NCBI RefSeq assembly: GCF_001625215.2
Contig: NC_030386.2
Span: 19,376,545 to 19,440,544, forward strand
From: Daucus carota subsp. sativus
Lineage: Eukaryota > Streptophyta > Magnoliopsida > Apiales > Apiaceae
Length of the DNA: 64,000 nucleotides
Direction of reading: 5' to 3'
Shown: positions 37,141 through 50,500 of the stretch, in pieces
How the letters are laid out: each line of letters begins with the position of its first letter
Numbering within the stretch: the stretch's first letter is position 1
Position numbers and translations under genes: made by a program
Notes under the pieces: model-generated
Told to the model about the DNA's origin: nothing
Database searches by the model: none
Seen by the model: only the letters and a program-made list of their open reading frames with translations

Positions 37141-37484
37141 TACCGTGTTTGGAAGTTAGCGGTTTGAGAAAAAATTAGAAGTTTGGGGTGAGTCGGAGGT
37201 TTGACTATTTCAATCCGCTAATGATAGTGTTTGATAGTTAGGAGATTGAAATAGAGGTTTGGCCTCAAAAAGCTAATTTTTAAAAAGCTATTTTGAGAAA
37301 TTTTTGTTAGCGGTTTTGATATGTGTCATAAAAAGCTAATGAAACAGCTATTTACCAAACAGTTTTACACGAAACCGCTAATTCAATCCGCTAGTCAAAA
37401 CATCTAATTCAATTAGCTAGTCAAAACATATAATTCAATCCGCTAACAACTAACCGCTAACAGCTAATTTCCAAACAGAGCCTT
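37141..37484. mobile_element. MITE-like element with GTTTGG-type termini
   Basis: About 340 bp. The left end reads CCGTGTTTGGAAGTTAGCGG. The reverse complement of the right end reads GGCTCTGTTTGGAAATTAGC. The interior repeats 'CAATCCGCTA' and 'AGCTAATT' in both orientations, so the arms pair. The ends resemble common plant Harbinger-type or hAT-type MITEs. The target duplication is not clear. Confidence 0.72.
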
Positions 37485-37825
37485 AATGACGGCCGCGAAC
37501 GATCCCAAAGTAACGAGCTTTTTGTCACTTCATTGTCTTTTACTTGCTTTTATTAAGCAGCACTAATTTAGATTTGGATATCAGATATTCTGTATGGAAA
37601 CTCGACCCAAAATTCAAATCCGATCCAAATCCGAAACTCGAAAGTATTTTAAAATTCACCGATTTTTGACCGGCTTTTTCCGATTAATCCCGTATTTTGA
37701 CCGATTAATCCCAATTTTGATCGACTTTCAGAAAAAACGATTTTTCAACCAATTAACGCTTAATCGAGATGGTGGCCGATCGAACATCGATTAATCAGAT
37801 TAATCGCCGAATTTTTAAACACTGA
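37485..37825. other. Repetitive intergenic sequence
   Basis: No gene. It contains several copies of a 'CGATTAATC' or 'GACCGATTAATCCC' motif, the remains of a short dispersed repeat. Confidence 0.35.
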
Positions 37826-37982
37826 GTATTACATCCAAATGAAAGATTCTGAGTCCAAATATTTTTATTTAAATCAAATAAAACAATCAAAAAATTAAAA
37901 ATGAATAGTAGATAAATTTTTAAAAATCTAAAAATATTATCTAAAATACTAGAATTCAAAATCTTTCATTTGGATGTGATAC
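37826..37982. mobile_element. Small MITE (157 bp)
   Basis: Terminal inverted repeats: the left end is GTATTACATCCAAATGAAAG and the reverse complement of the right end is GTATCACATCCAAATGAAAG, continuing to about 30 bases. The interior is AT-rich. It lies 45 bp left of the large Helitron. Confidence 0.78.
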
Positions 37983-38925
37983 CATTCATAAAAAATGTGC
38001 GAAAGTCGATATATAATATTTTCATAATCTCTTCTATATATAATAGCAGAACAGGGGGATAAAATTGGTGATACTTTTAAATCCTTAGGACAAGTATTTG
38101 CTGAGACAATTTAATCAGTGTTAAAAGACAGTTTTGTCCCCTCCAATAATATAGCCGGTGTGAACTCAGTGCTTCCAAAACACTTCCTTCCCCAAAACTC
38201 TCTACCTGCCCAGGCGCTTGTCATTCAATCAAAGAGTTTCCTTGAGATGGGTCGCTGTGGGTGCTGTTGTGCATGCTCGACGCAATTGTTCTCTTTCATT
38301 TAATTCCTAGAGTGAGTTGTGCTTTAGGTGATTGAAGCTTTTTTTCCAGGGTTTGTGTTAATTTTCGCTCATACGGTGTGTTCATTCTATGTTGTGTCTA
38401 GATATGTTGCATACATAATGGCGGATGATGCATGTTTCTATGTGCTGCATACATAACCGTTGGAGGATCAGGAAACAGCTCCTGCAAAGTGCTTGAGCTA
38501 TAGTGATAAAAATCGTTTTTTAATTGGTGAATTGGTTCTGGCCTGTTTGTCTTTCTTTCTGGGAAGCTGTGGAATTTGGGTATCGCAACTGGTTTTCAGG
38601 AGTTTGTTGGTCATTTCAGAGGTTTCAAAGAAACAAGATACTGCACAGCACTTGATTCGTCGAGCCTATACTTTCAGGATTTGCTAAGAAACCAGGTACA
38701 ACATTTGATCATGCCATCATGTTTTTGCTTCATCGGATTCAATTTTGTTTACATTTTAATCGGTTCCAAGATGCAAGCAGCAATATAACCTTAATCCATA
38801 GATTCCATATAGGTGATGGGGTTTTATATTAAAAAATAAAACCACCTATAATTCATCATCTTATGAGTGATGGCGATTTATTTTTTTTGTCATAGTGTGA
38901 TATAAAGTTCTAGATATACATATAT

Positions 38926-39591
38926 AAGGCAAAATACAGTAAAAAATCTAGAAATCAATAATGTCGGGACCGGGGAAATTTATTAATTTAGAGAGTTATT
39001 AATTTATCGATAAATCAATAATTATTAATTTAAAGAGTTTTTAACAGATTAAACTGTACAGGGCAAACAAAAGGCAAATTAATCTATACCTCTTAGATTT
39101 ACATTGGAGCGAACCTTGGGAATCAAAGTAAATTAGTAACTACTGTGTTCATATGTTTTGGAAGTGAATAATGACTTTTGAAGTACTGTATAGTGACTGT
39201 AGATAAGAGGAATAAATAAGAGGAATAAATAAGAGGAATAAATGTGTTCGGTGTACAGTATTCTTAAGTAAGTTCACGTGAGGTATTGGATGCAACAAGA
39301 AAACTTATAGATGAGCTCCAAATAGATTTGAACTTCAAAGAAAAATAGGCAACTATTGAATCATATTTCAATAGAGTGTAATATATTTTTCTTCAGCTTT
39401 TATGAATTATTAATTTATGATTTTCTTGGAACCGAAAAAAATAAAGGGATCTCCCGAAAAATTATGATCTTATTATTTTATCTGCTTTTTCAATTTTTTA
39501 CATTGGCCCAAGTCGGGAATATATATTTTTTTTAGAGAGTTTATTAATTTACCGAGTATTAATTTAAAGAGTTTCTACTGTACCTTTGCCT
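38926..39591. mobile_element. TIR element nested in the Helitron
   Basis: The left end reads AAGGCAAAATACAGTAAAAA. The reverse complement of the right end reads AAGGCAAAGGTACAGTAGAA. Both are followed by repeated 'TTATTAATTTA' and 'TTTAAAGAG' blocks. The TACAGTAGAAACTCT-type end is a widespread plant transposon terminus. Exact ends and target duplication are not resolved. There is no coding capacity. Confidence 0.65.
39204..39242. repeat. 13-bp tandem repeat, three copies
   Basis: The unit TAAGAGGAATAAA is repeated three times without mismatch. Confidence 0.9.
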
Positions 39592-40016
39592 TGCCTCACC
39601 AGGTTTGTGTTGATGTTATAGGCTTTCTTTTGAGGGAAAAATAAATGAGGATCCTATTGCTTTTTTATATGGCTCAAGTAGTTCATGTTGGCACAAATAA
39701 TCAATGAGATAGGCACTTACTCGCACTGCCCAAATATATAATGCACTACCTTGGCTATATAATTTTGCTCTTATTATATAGTTAATTTTAATGTTCAGAT
39801 TCATGATAGAGAGTCACATGTCTTATAGTAGATTAAGTAAGCAATTTTTACAGGTTATACTATATTTTACAAAAGCTAGCAAAGTATATGCATCTGGTCT
39901 TTGCTTCCATGTATTATTGCTTTAGTTTTCCCCTGCATCATATGAATTCCCCCCTGCTTGAACAGGTCTTTAAAACTGGTGTTGTTATGGACGACCAGCT
40001 GGACACTGCATCAGGT

Positions 40017-43000
40017 GGGTTACAAAGCTGTCTCCCAGTTCATGATGCATGGCCCATGTGGAGCAGCAAATCCTAAATGCCCCTGCATGTCCAATGGCCA
40101 ATGCACAAAACATTATCCAAAAAATTTTAGTGACGTAACGGTTATGGATGCAGACGGCTATGCCAGGTATAGGAGGCGGGATACAAAACAAACCGTGGAG
40201 TGCAATAATATACACTTGGATAACAGGTATCTCACAAATTCAAAGTATAAATTGTTTACCAATTCTGCATTGCTTTGGTAATGTACCTATGTTACAATTA
40301 TTATGTAAGATCAAAAATATGCCCATCAAATGTTAGGTAGCCTGATATAAAATTTATGAACAATTCAAATAGAAGGGCAGATCACATTTCAAAGTAAATT
40401 GCACGGCACTACACATACATTCACTTATTTATGCTCACTGCTTTATTAATTAGGCATGTGGTCCCTTATCATCGTGGCCTTCTCGTGAAATACCAAGCAC
40501 ACATAAATGTTGAATGGTGCAATCGTACCCTCTCTATAAAATATCTGTTCAAATATATTGGCAAGGGTCCAGATACAGTGACAATTCTGTTAGAGAGTCA
40601 TGGAACACAAGCACCAACTACAGACATACCCTCGAGCTCCGTCAAGAAACTGTGTGTAGATGAGGTAAAGAACTATTTGTCATGTCGATATGTGTCAGCA
40701 GCCGAGTCATGTTGGCGCCTATTTGAGTTTCCAATACATCACAGGGAGCCTTTTGTTCAGCGATTATATTTTCACTTGGAAAATGAGCAGGAAGTAAGGT
40801 TTCGTGACAATGAAACTTTGCCAGAGGTTGTTCGGCGGGTCGACCCTGACGGCACCATGTTTATTCAGTGGATGTTGAATAATCGTAATGATGAGCTTGG
40901 GCGGGACTTGACATTTATTAAGTACCCAACAAAATTCAGATGGGATGCATCAGCTAAACGTTGGTTTCGCCGCAAACAAAATATTGAGGTGGTTGGACGC
41001 ATGGTCTATGCACATCCGGCTTCGGGGGAACGTTTTTACATGCGCTTACTATTGAACCTTGTGGTCGGGCCACAGAGTTTTGAGGACATCAGAACGGTGG
41101 ACAACATTATATACCCTACGTATAAGGAAGCATGCTTTCATAGAGGATTGCTTGAATCAGATAAAGAATGGCATATTGCTCTTTCCGATGCCTCGCTCTA
41201 TGCAAATGCATCGCAAATCCGGGACTTATTCGTCACTTTATTAGTTTTCTGTGAAATTAGCAACCCGTCAGAGCTTTGGGAGAGGCATTGGGTAGCACTC
41301 ACTGATGACATAGAATATACTCGACGGAAAATTACAAAATTGCCAAACTTAAAACTCACTGATGATGACAAGCAAATGTTGGCCCTGGAGGCGATTAATG
41401 GGCTGTTAAAGCAATATGGGAAAAAGGTTGCAGATTACCCAGGTTTGCCTGACCTTAATATCTCCTCAGGTACTAAGTACATGAACGAGTTATTGCTAAA
41501 AGAGATGATGTATGATCGGGAACAGCTTAAATTAAAGTCAGGTGAGGGTATACAATGCTTGAATTATATGCAGCGAATCATCTTTGATCGAATACTGGAA
41601 TCAGTGCATACAAATAATGGCGGCTTCTACTTTATATATGGCCCTGGTGGGACGGGGAAAACATTCTTGTGGTCGACTATTATAGCGAGCCTTAGGAGCG
41701 AAGGGAAGATTGTCCTACCTGTTGCCTCCTCCGGTATTGCTTCACTACTAATGGAAGGTGGTCGGACAGCTCACTCACGATTTAAAATACCAATTGATGT
41801 CAATGAATTTAGCTGTTGTGACATTAAACAAAACACACACCTCGCTGAGCTGATATGTAACACAGCCTTGGTCATTTGGGATGAGGCTCCAATGACTAAC
41901 CGTTTTGTATTTGAGGCCGTTGATCGCACATTCCGTGATATACGCTCCAAGATTAATGAGGAGTCACGATTATTACCATTTGGAGGGCTGACCATGGTTC
42001 TAGGAGGCGATTTCCGACAAATTTTGCCAGTCATTCCTAGGAAAGGACGTCAAGAAGTTGTTGCGGCCAGTATTAACAAGTCAAAGCTTTAGGAAAGTTG
42101 TGAGGTGTTTACACTGGACGAGAACATGCGTATTGAGACAAATGTACCAACAGTTACAGTTCGAGGAGCCAAAGTACAATTTAGAGATTGGGTGCTGGCT
42201 TTGGGTGATGGATCTGAACAAGGTATTGCACTTGGCGACGACCTGGAACCCTCGTGGATAAACTTACCAGAGGAGGTATGCCTCCTACACCTCATTTCAG
42301 TCTATGTTCTGTTCCAACATTAGCATGTTAGTATTACACCATCATGTACTTTCTTTGCACTTGACCCATAGAACCAGGTAAACACACTTCTTAAAAAAAT
42401 ACTCAAGATTAGTTTTTGAGGGGCCTTTGCATCTTCTGAACATGACCCTCACATTAGATTGCCTTGCTACAGTATATAAATTATTATCTCAAAGAATACT
42501 ACAATAATTTTCTGTCTAATCAGGGAATCATTAATTCAAGAGTACCATTCGGTGTAATGATTTTTTTCATAAAAAAACCACATCTTCAGAATCACCACTT
42601 GTCCTTAATGAAGAAAATGGCCATGCCATTTACAGTCATATTAGTGCTACACTTGCGTATAGAAATCTGAAGTACAGAATTTGGTTCAAGGAGTTATCTA
42701 CTTTGGGATACAGGCAATAAATTTTCACTCAAAACATGTTTTCCATTTCTACACGAGGAATGCTTATTAAATTATAGCGTACTCTCATCCAAATACATGT
42801 GCTGCAGGTCTTTGTTAACTACTCTGGTGATCCAGTACAGGCAATGGTTAATGAAATCTATGCGGAAATGGATCAAAAACATGGTGACGTAGAGTATCTA
42901 CGCAATCGAGCTATATTAACACCCCTCAATGAGCATGTTGAAAACGTCAATATCAATGTTTTGCAGAGGCTACCAGGGGAGTTCAAAGTCTACAACAGCT

Positions 43001-43557
43001 GTGACAGTATCTGTAAGGGTTCTACATTCTCTGAGGCAGACGATGTCTTATACCCTCCTGAATTCTTTAACTCACTCAAATTTAGTGGTATGCCAAATCA
43101 TGAAATCAGAGTTAAAATTGGAGCGCCGATAATGCTTCTGCGTAACCTAAATGCCAAGAAGGGGTTGTGCAATGGTACCAGGCTGATAATCACACAATGT
43201 TACCCGTTTCTGATAGAGGCCCTGATATTGACAGGTAATAGAATTGGTGATACAACATACATCCCAAGGATAAATATGTGCCCGGCTGATAACACATTGC
43301 CCTTTAATCTGAAACGAAAGCAGTTTCCGATAGCCGTTTGTTATGCGATGACCGTCAATAAAAGCCAGGGACAAACGGTCCAGAATGTCGGGTTATATCT
43401 ACCAAGCCCGGTTTTCGGCCATGGGCAGTTCTATGTCGCGGTTTCCAGAGTCACATCGCCAACTGGACTTAGAATAGTTGTGGTTGACAGTGCTAAGGAC
43501 CAAACAGGTTTAACAAAAAATGTGGTGTACCATGAGGTCTTCGAGAACCTGCCATGA
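40017..43557 (+). pseudogene. Helitron Rep/PIF1-type helicase, broken
   Basis: Three exon-like blocks are joined in frame by GT-AG introns: about 40017-40226, 40454-42275 and 42808-43557. Block 1 reads 'FMMHGPCGAANPKCPC' and 'GYARYRRRDTKQTVE'. Block 2 starts 'VVPYHRGLLVKYQAHINVEW' and holds the two-tyrosine motif 'YLFKY', then the helicase with Walker A 'GPGGTGKT' (41640-41663) and Walker B 'VIWDEAP'. Block 3 has 'LRNRAILTPLNEHVENVN', 'GAPIMLLRNLNAKKGLCNGT' and 'AMTVNKSQGQT'. There are two lesions. A TAG at 42090-42092 interrupts 'SKL-stop-ESCEVFTLDENM', where relatives usually have Trp. The upstream HUH nickase motif is absent. Otherwise the frame is clean for over 800 codons, so inactivation looks recent. 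Confidence 0.88.
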
Positions 43558-45967
43558 ATATATGCTATATATATGAAAAGCCTGATGTCTTTACATTGAT
43601 GCGGACGCAAGTCGTATATCAACAATTTTAATACAACCCTGACATAATTGTTAGTTCAGCCGAGGCATAACAAACCTTCCTCTGACAAGCCAAAAAAGGT
43701 CCAAAAAAAATAAAACATATGTTTCTAAAAAAGGATAACTTATCGTCAGCAGAGTTCACTTTTGGAACACAATGAGCAACAGTAACTTATTACTTGTTCT
43801 TAAAACATCTGTGATGGGAAATTTTTGGCTTTGAACTTTTGGAATTGATAATTTTACGCATTGTGGAATATTAAACTCCTCTACCTTAGTTGCACAGTTT
43901 CACCGGATTAAAAAAATTATTCATTTAAATCTAAATTATAGGTTTCAACTAATTATTCTAAAAAATTTACTGACTGATACATGTCATGCATTTGCTACAT
44001 AAGATAAAACATCAGAGTACTCTAATTTAATATTGTTGACACTGACACTAATTTATATACATATACAATCCACCAATGAAGGTCTGCTTGGTAATGAAGG
44101 GGCTAAGGTATTGCGATCAGTATTGCGATTGTAGAAGATGTAACTACATGCTTTATGAAAGGAAAATAACAACCTTGAAGATGATAGCAACGAAACATTG
44201 AACCAGCTCACACATTGGATGCATCGTAGGCACACGACAGTAATTCTGTTTGATAGGTAACCTTTATTTTTCTTCAGAACTCAAATGATGCATCATAATT
44301 TCCCTATGGCAATCAGTTTATGTATAATGACTTCCTGTTATAGGTTCCTCTAATCATTGGAAAACGGGAGAACAGGATCAAAAGACAACAGGGAAACTCT
44401 GGAGCCGGCATTCAGGTAGTTGATATACATAGGTGTACATGGATTTATTTAGGTGACTCATTCCTCTAGACACAACTTATGATGACAAGTCTGATTCAGC
44501 CTAGATCTTTGAAATACTGTGGAATATACAATTTCTTAAATTGAAAAATAGAAAGTCTTTTCCAGTTCTGATAAAGCTCGTCAAACATTCTGCATTTCAT
44601 TTTATTAACAGACATTCGTTAGTTGCGGTTAAATTGGCTTGTTGTGGTATAGTTCATTTGCTGATCCACTGTATGAATTCTCAGGCAATGCATAAATTCT
44701 TAAAGGAGAATATGAAGCTCCTGGTAACTGACACTATGAATGGACCAGATCCATCTTTACCATGCATCTGTGAAGACTTCAATTCAGGTGTTGCTGCTGC
44801 CTGCAATAAAAACTGCAGAAAAATAAAAAAGAGAAACGAGAAATCGTGTGCTTACCGGGGTTCAATAAAATGGACATAAAATCTCAGCGACTTCGTAAGG
44901 TATGTATTCCCCTGCCTTGTGGTTACAATCTTTAGTCATTGATTAGAACATGAAAATGTTTTTGAGTTTCTGTAATCACATAATTATGAATACAATAAAA
45001 ATTAAAATAAAATGTATATGCTACCAGCCCTCTGAGATCTTAGACAAGCTGCTTAATATTGCAAACTTATGGTGTGTTTCCGATGACGATAATGAAATTT
45101 TATGTTGTCTTATACTTGTTCTTGCTCGTACAAAAGATAAACATGCTATATCAACAACAAAGGTATGCGATTTCTCTTCCAGATTTACAAAACCTGTATA
45201 GTTGACATAACATATCTCGTTTTACATCTATACCAAAGAGTGGTTCAGTCTTAAGGCACATATTGGAGTTAAACAAATAAACATGTTTGCTCATATCGGT
45301 AATTTAAATAGGATGCGTACACAGAAAGTATTTCGCAATTGTGCCTCAATCTAAAACACCTAAACTCAGTCGTGCCTGTTGGAGAGGAGTTTGGAACTAA
45401 GCCCAAAATTCAAAAACATTACTCAGAGAATTGCCAAATTGGACACGAGTGTGAGGACTTGCCATGAAACATCGCACGTAAAATTGTATAAGTATGAAAG
45501 GCATGCTTTACAATTGATAATATAAAAACACTGGTGATTTCTTCAAACTAATTGTGATAGAAGGGAGAAACCCTTTGTTTCTTCCTGCATATGTTCTAAA
45601 CTGACAAGTCTTTCATGAATGCAGAACAATTCGCTGGTGGATTATCAACGAAATCGTGTTGATAATTTGCAAACAAGTACATGTTTGAATGCACACCTTG
45701 CCCTAGGTAAGAAGAATACATATATATTAATACGATGTGTTAACTGCATACGAAAGGAAAATACACACTGTATTTACATCAACTGCATAATCAAATACTC
45801 AAAGCTTAACTGAGACTGTCCACATGACATAAAGACCTCCTAGAAACACAAAAATTATTCACAGTTTCCACCACCATCAATCAAACGACTATAATGAATT
45901 ATGCACATGCATCAAGTACACGGCGCAACTCAAATTATTTAGCATAGAACATAAACACCTTGTGAGA
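43558..45967. other. Helitron interior without a supported gene
   Basis: About 2.4 kb of AT-rich sequence. Short open frames, such as one at 44541-44879 with a Cys/Lys-rich end, have no recognisable family. They may be captured or decayed exons. Confidence 0.35.
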
Positions 45968-46654
45968 TTAGTTAACCAAGGGCTTCCTCGCAAACACAGT
46001 AACCATGAAAGCAATGTTACAGAACAGACAGTTCGTTGCAGGAGGACATTTCTCCTCTAAAAAAACCTTCACACAGGTAGAGTGAATCGGGCAGCATGCT
46101 TCAATGTCAACGGCATCTACAAGTTCTGGAAATAGTATATATGAATGGATATCGCTAAGATGGTTAACTGCGGGGACTATAAAATCCTGATAGTTCGGGT
46201 GGTTAACAACCCTAATTAGAACTTGTAGTGTAACAACATTATTCCCTTGCTTGTACAGACTACGCAAGATGAAATTACCCACCATGCCTAGAAAATGATT
46301 GTTGGCCGATAGTGTGTCCAGCACTGTAAAATGAGCATCAATGTTTCCAGTCCCGTATATGATGGCACGACTTCGTCTATACAGGACGGCGTCACCAATT
46401 CCAAGATTTTCAGCTATGCGGAAGAAGTTGTCGAAACATAGCATGTCTGCAGGACTGCCTCTACAGCCATATTTGTACAGAGAACGCAGAGGGAACTTAT
46501 CCAACAAAGAAGTTATCACAACCTCTCGCTGTGTCCGTGACCAAACTATAAAGAAATTGAAAAAATCTTGAAAACCTCCCACCAGCAGAAGCTCAAGAAG
46601 AACAATAACTATATCAGTGGGAATGGTAGCAATGTTATTATTCTCTATCCTCAT
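45968..46654 (-). CDS. F-box-like protein ORF antisense inside the Helitron
   Basis: A single uninterrupted frame of 228 residues from the ATG at 46654; the frame extends to a TTG at 46753, but that is an unlikely start. The N-terminus 'IATIPTDIVIVLLELLLVGG' occupies the position of an F-box helix. The middle 'LDKFPLRSLYKYGCRG' and 'FFRIAENLGIGDAVLYRRSR' resemble the region after the F-box in plant proteins of the At2g35280/At1g67623 type (SLxxFP, then 'NPEALYRQG'). The C-terminus has a Cys cluster ('CCPIHSTCVKVFLEEKCPP'). It lies opposite to the helicase and RPA genes. Host-gene capture by the Helitron, or an ORF normally carried by this Helitron lineage, are both possible. Assignment to the family is moderate. 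Confidence 0.55.
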   Translation of the reverse strand: MRIENNNIATIPTDIVIVLLELLLVGGFQDFFNFFIVWSRTQREVVITSLLDKFPLRSLYKYGCRGSPADMLCFDNFFRIAENLGIGDAVLYRRSRAIIYGTGNIDAHFTVLDTLSANNHFLGMVGNFILRSLYKQGNNVVTLQVLIRVVNHPNYQDFIVPAVNHLSDIHSYILFPELVDAVDIEACCPIHSTCVKVFLEEKCPPATNCLFCNIAFMVTVFARKPLVN

Positions 46655-47596
46655 TTTAGAACTCGCGAAATGCCTTTTCAAAGTAGATAGATAAGTACAG
46701 ATAAAATAACATGCAATGAACAAAATATCTCTAACTATATATAATAAGCTCAATGATAAGAACTTAATGCAGCTCTTTTATGATAGTATCGGTTACGCCC
46801 CCTCGCCTTACAAGATTAAATGTGGGGCATACGTGAACCCGGAAAAGCTGAGAGACACTAATATGCTTTTAATTCTTCAGGTACAATTCAGATTGCCTGC
46901 ATCCCCAACAACTCTAGACCTCTCTACCCTTTGCCTTTCCTGGCACTTGATTATAAACATCAAAGTTACAAAGCTTATAAATTACAGGAAAAAGCAACTC
47001 TAATTACAACCTATCAGACTATATTGTACAAATATAACAATAAGATAGTAAACACACACTAGATAGGTGCAACAACAAAAAATTATTTTTACAGATTAAA
47101 GACATACAATAAGTGTACATAATTACATAGTTCCAAAACCAAACAAAATAGATGTTCTCGAATCAAAAAAAAAATCGCAAAGAACAGAAATAAAACTGAG
47201 TAATAATATAGAATATAGATAATAATATTACATTCTATTACAAATACATTAACTAGATTTTTATTTTATTTCACAAACTAATTACACTTAAGAAAATTTT
47301 TAAATATTTTAATATATGAAGCGCCAATACGTCCCTCTCGAAAATATATAGCGCTAGAATTTTTTATGTTTACAAAAAAATAAGTGGCCTGTACATACAA
47401 CTGAGATTAACATATAGATTATCTAGAATTCAAATACCACGCACACATAACCTCTAAATTACCTCTTAATAACAATTTAATATACGGGACTTTTAAGCTG
47501 CTACAGGTTACATTTCTAAGCTTTAAAAAGATCAGTTGGCTACAACACTTGAGTGCAAACAGTTCATTCGCTCAACTCTCTTTTAAACAGGCTACA
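46655..47596. other. Helitron interior between the F-box-like ORF and the RPA gene
   Basis: AT-rich, no coding sequence supported. It should contain the divergent upstream regions of the flanking ORFs. Confidence 0.35.
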
Positions 47597-50500
47597 ATGT
47601 CTCCATACTCGATGTTATCTGCCTTATCTCAACAATCTGACAACAAGAAAATTCTCGTGCGAGTTGGCCGTATATGGGAAGCAGTAAACAGAAAGAACAA
47701 CACCCTACTCCACACCAATGTCATTCTGCTAGATGAAAAGGTATGTTTACTTATAATCTTTCCCTTCATTCATAAAAATGTTTCCTAAAATTTCAGGTTT
47801 CAGGATGATCATATTTTGGCCATAGTGCGCAACAATCAAAGAGATGCATTCCTCCCGATGTTAAAAGAAAACGAGGTTTATAGCATATCGAACCTAAAAC
47901 TGGTGCCCGGGCCAAAGCTGTACAGAAGCGTTGATAGGGACCTCTCAGTCAATTTCTTCTACAAAACTAAAATTGAAGAGCATCAGGACACTGGCTCCAT
48001 ACCTCGCTACAAGTTTGAATTGCAACCTTTTCACAGGGTTAAAGACTTGGTCGGGGACACTAAATGTTTAATAGGTAAGCAACTATATAAACATACTTTT
48101 CATATGGTACTTGGTCTGTTTCATTAAATTCATATTTTTTTCCCCATTTAGATGTCATCGGCATGGTTATGAGCTATGGGCAACTGGAAAAAAGGTCACA
48201 TGATGCACAAAAGATGGATGTGGTCCTCATAGATACAAGGTCTGATCTCTCCATATGACTACATATGAGAAATAACCTACATGTGAAAAAAACATGAAAC
48301 TTCGGTATTTTCTATTTATAATCTGTTCCTCCAACTATTACAGTGTTGTTGCAACAACATAAAGTATGGCAGATTATAAACAACTAAAGAAAGAGATATT
48401 GAATTCCTACAGAATACTAAAGAACTATTGGTCTGCGTATAAATCGGTCTTCTTCATGTTTAAATATTTCTGTCTATCACTGGTATTTAGAGTGCATACC
48501 CCTCTCCTGTTCTGGCAAACTGGCTGCTTAGTACATGTCTTCTAATTGTTCTGACAATTCTTCTTAAACTGGCCAGTGGGAATAACATTGGTATGCTTCT
48601 TTTCTTACTTAAACAAAAAAATACAACATTGACATATTTAGACATGCACGATACATGCGTCCTTCTGGCTTAACGGATTTTCGTGCCTACAGCCCACACG
48701 GAGATGTGGAGTTAGGACTCCAACTTGTTCATGTCAAGTAACAACTTATGCTAAACCGGATGCTAATCTTAATTTTCACAATCAATTTTCTAAAACAATA
48801 TACTGGTTACAAGGGTAAGGAGTGGCATCATTTTAAAACAGTCATTTTACATTTAACTATATATTTACTCATTACTAGCCCAAAAAAGGGGTTTACACCC
48901 GATCCCAACCCTTGCCACATAGTGTCAGCCAATAACACTGATTAATAAATTGCTTCAGTCCTTATTTCGAAGTGGTTAACCATTTAGTTGTCTTTCTAAA
49001 TGTTATGAACATTCTTAATACGGCTAACAGGCTTAAACGCGGGCTAATTGACATTATCCTTGCTGATTGCCATGCCGCTGCTTTACAGCTTTAATGCAAA
49101 CAAAATGCAAAAGTCTGTCGCCTTCTCAAATCAATGTCTTAATCAGCATTACACATTCAAAAAACTATTATATGTCTCAGGTTTTTTTTAAAAGCTTAAG
49201 AAAGATGATAGACTATGGTGACAAATATATAAAACGGCTGCCAGGGCTCGCCTGCTTCAGACCTGTAACATAATTGTTTTTCAGGACTTCTGTTTTATAC
49301 TTCTGGAATGTGCATTTTAATTGGCCAACTCAATGTTCTTAACATGCCATATGCTTGCTTCCATCATTGGAAACCTCCCCATTACCCAAAATTGCTTTGG
49401 TGCCTTGTCTTATTTTCCGTTCAAATAAATCAATGAATTCAAGTTTAATATACTTTTTCCACATTTCATTTTTGGCCTGCCAATAATTGCTAATTTCTCT
49501 ATTGCTTTTTCGTATTTTAATCTTCATGAACAGCAAAGAGAAGATGTTAGTAACCTTATGGGAAGACAAAGCGCTCCAGTTCATGTCCTCCATCCGAGAG
49601 GTCCAAGAGAAGGCGACCTTTGTTGCGATTACTGGGCTACTGGCAAAAAAGTTTTCAGGTTACATACTCAATAATGAAACTGACATCCATGTTTAGAAGT
49701 CATATAAAAAGTATACTTCCCTGACACATGTAACTGTGTCACCAGCTACACATCAGTTGCTTCTTTCAAGTTATTTCATTTCAATATACCGTTTACTGCT
49801 AACATTGCAGATAGAGCCACACTGTCAAGCACTGATGCAACAAGATCATACTTCAATATTGATTACGAACCTCTGAATGCTCTCAACGAGAAGCTGTCTG
49901 CATCAATGGCGGGGGGACATAACTCCTTACAGGCTCCTACAGCAAGACAGTTTGTCACAGCCAATGAGAATCAGCCAAAAGAGCTTCAGATAAAGTCAAT
50001 CTTGGAGGCTAAGATTCCAGTGGGGAACAATGTAAGAAACCTATTATGAGAAAAATGAAATATTTAGTAGTTAATTACATCGCACAGAATATATACACCC
50101 ACAAATAATACAATTTCGTCCTATCATTTATGCAGGTACTGCACTGTCTTTGTAAAGGAACGATAATTGACGTCCTCAATGGAAATGGGTGGTACTACAT
50201 ATGTTGTCCAAAATGCGCAAGGGCTGTTCGTGAATTGGAGGGGAAATTTTATTGTGCGGCCTGCACCGAAGAACCCAACCCAGTAACACAACGGTATATG
50301 ATTGGCGCTCCACATATTAATCTGACATTTTTAAATAGAGACATGCTCAATAGTTTCATTTCAGTTACATTTCACGAACACTTAAGCTTCAATAAATATG
50401 CTCTTAATCCAGTTACAGAGTTGTCATCCGTATCGAGGACGGCACAGGTTCAACAACTTTAACATTGTTCAACAAAGAGGCTGAACAAATTATCGGTGCT

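Larger units (their letters stand above)
38040..40016. other. Helitron 5' part without a recognisable gene
   Basis: Apart from a nested TIR element and a short tandem repeat, this region shows no known coding domain. The plus-strand frame at 38460-38687 starts at a TTG and has a hydrophobic stretch ('LIGELVLACLSFFLGSCGIW') but matches nothing I recognise. The catalytic HUH part of a Helitron Rep, expected here, is not seen. Confidence 0.45.
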
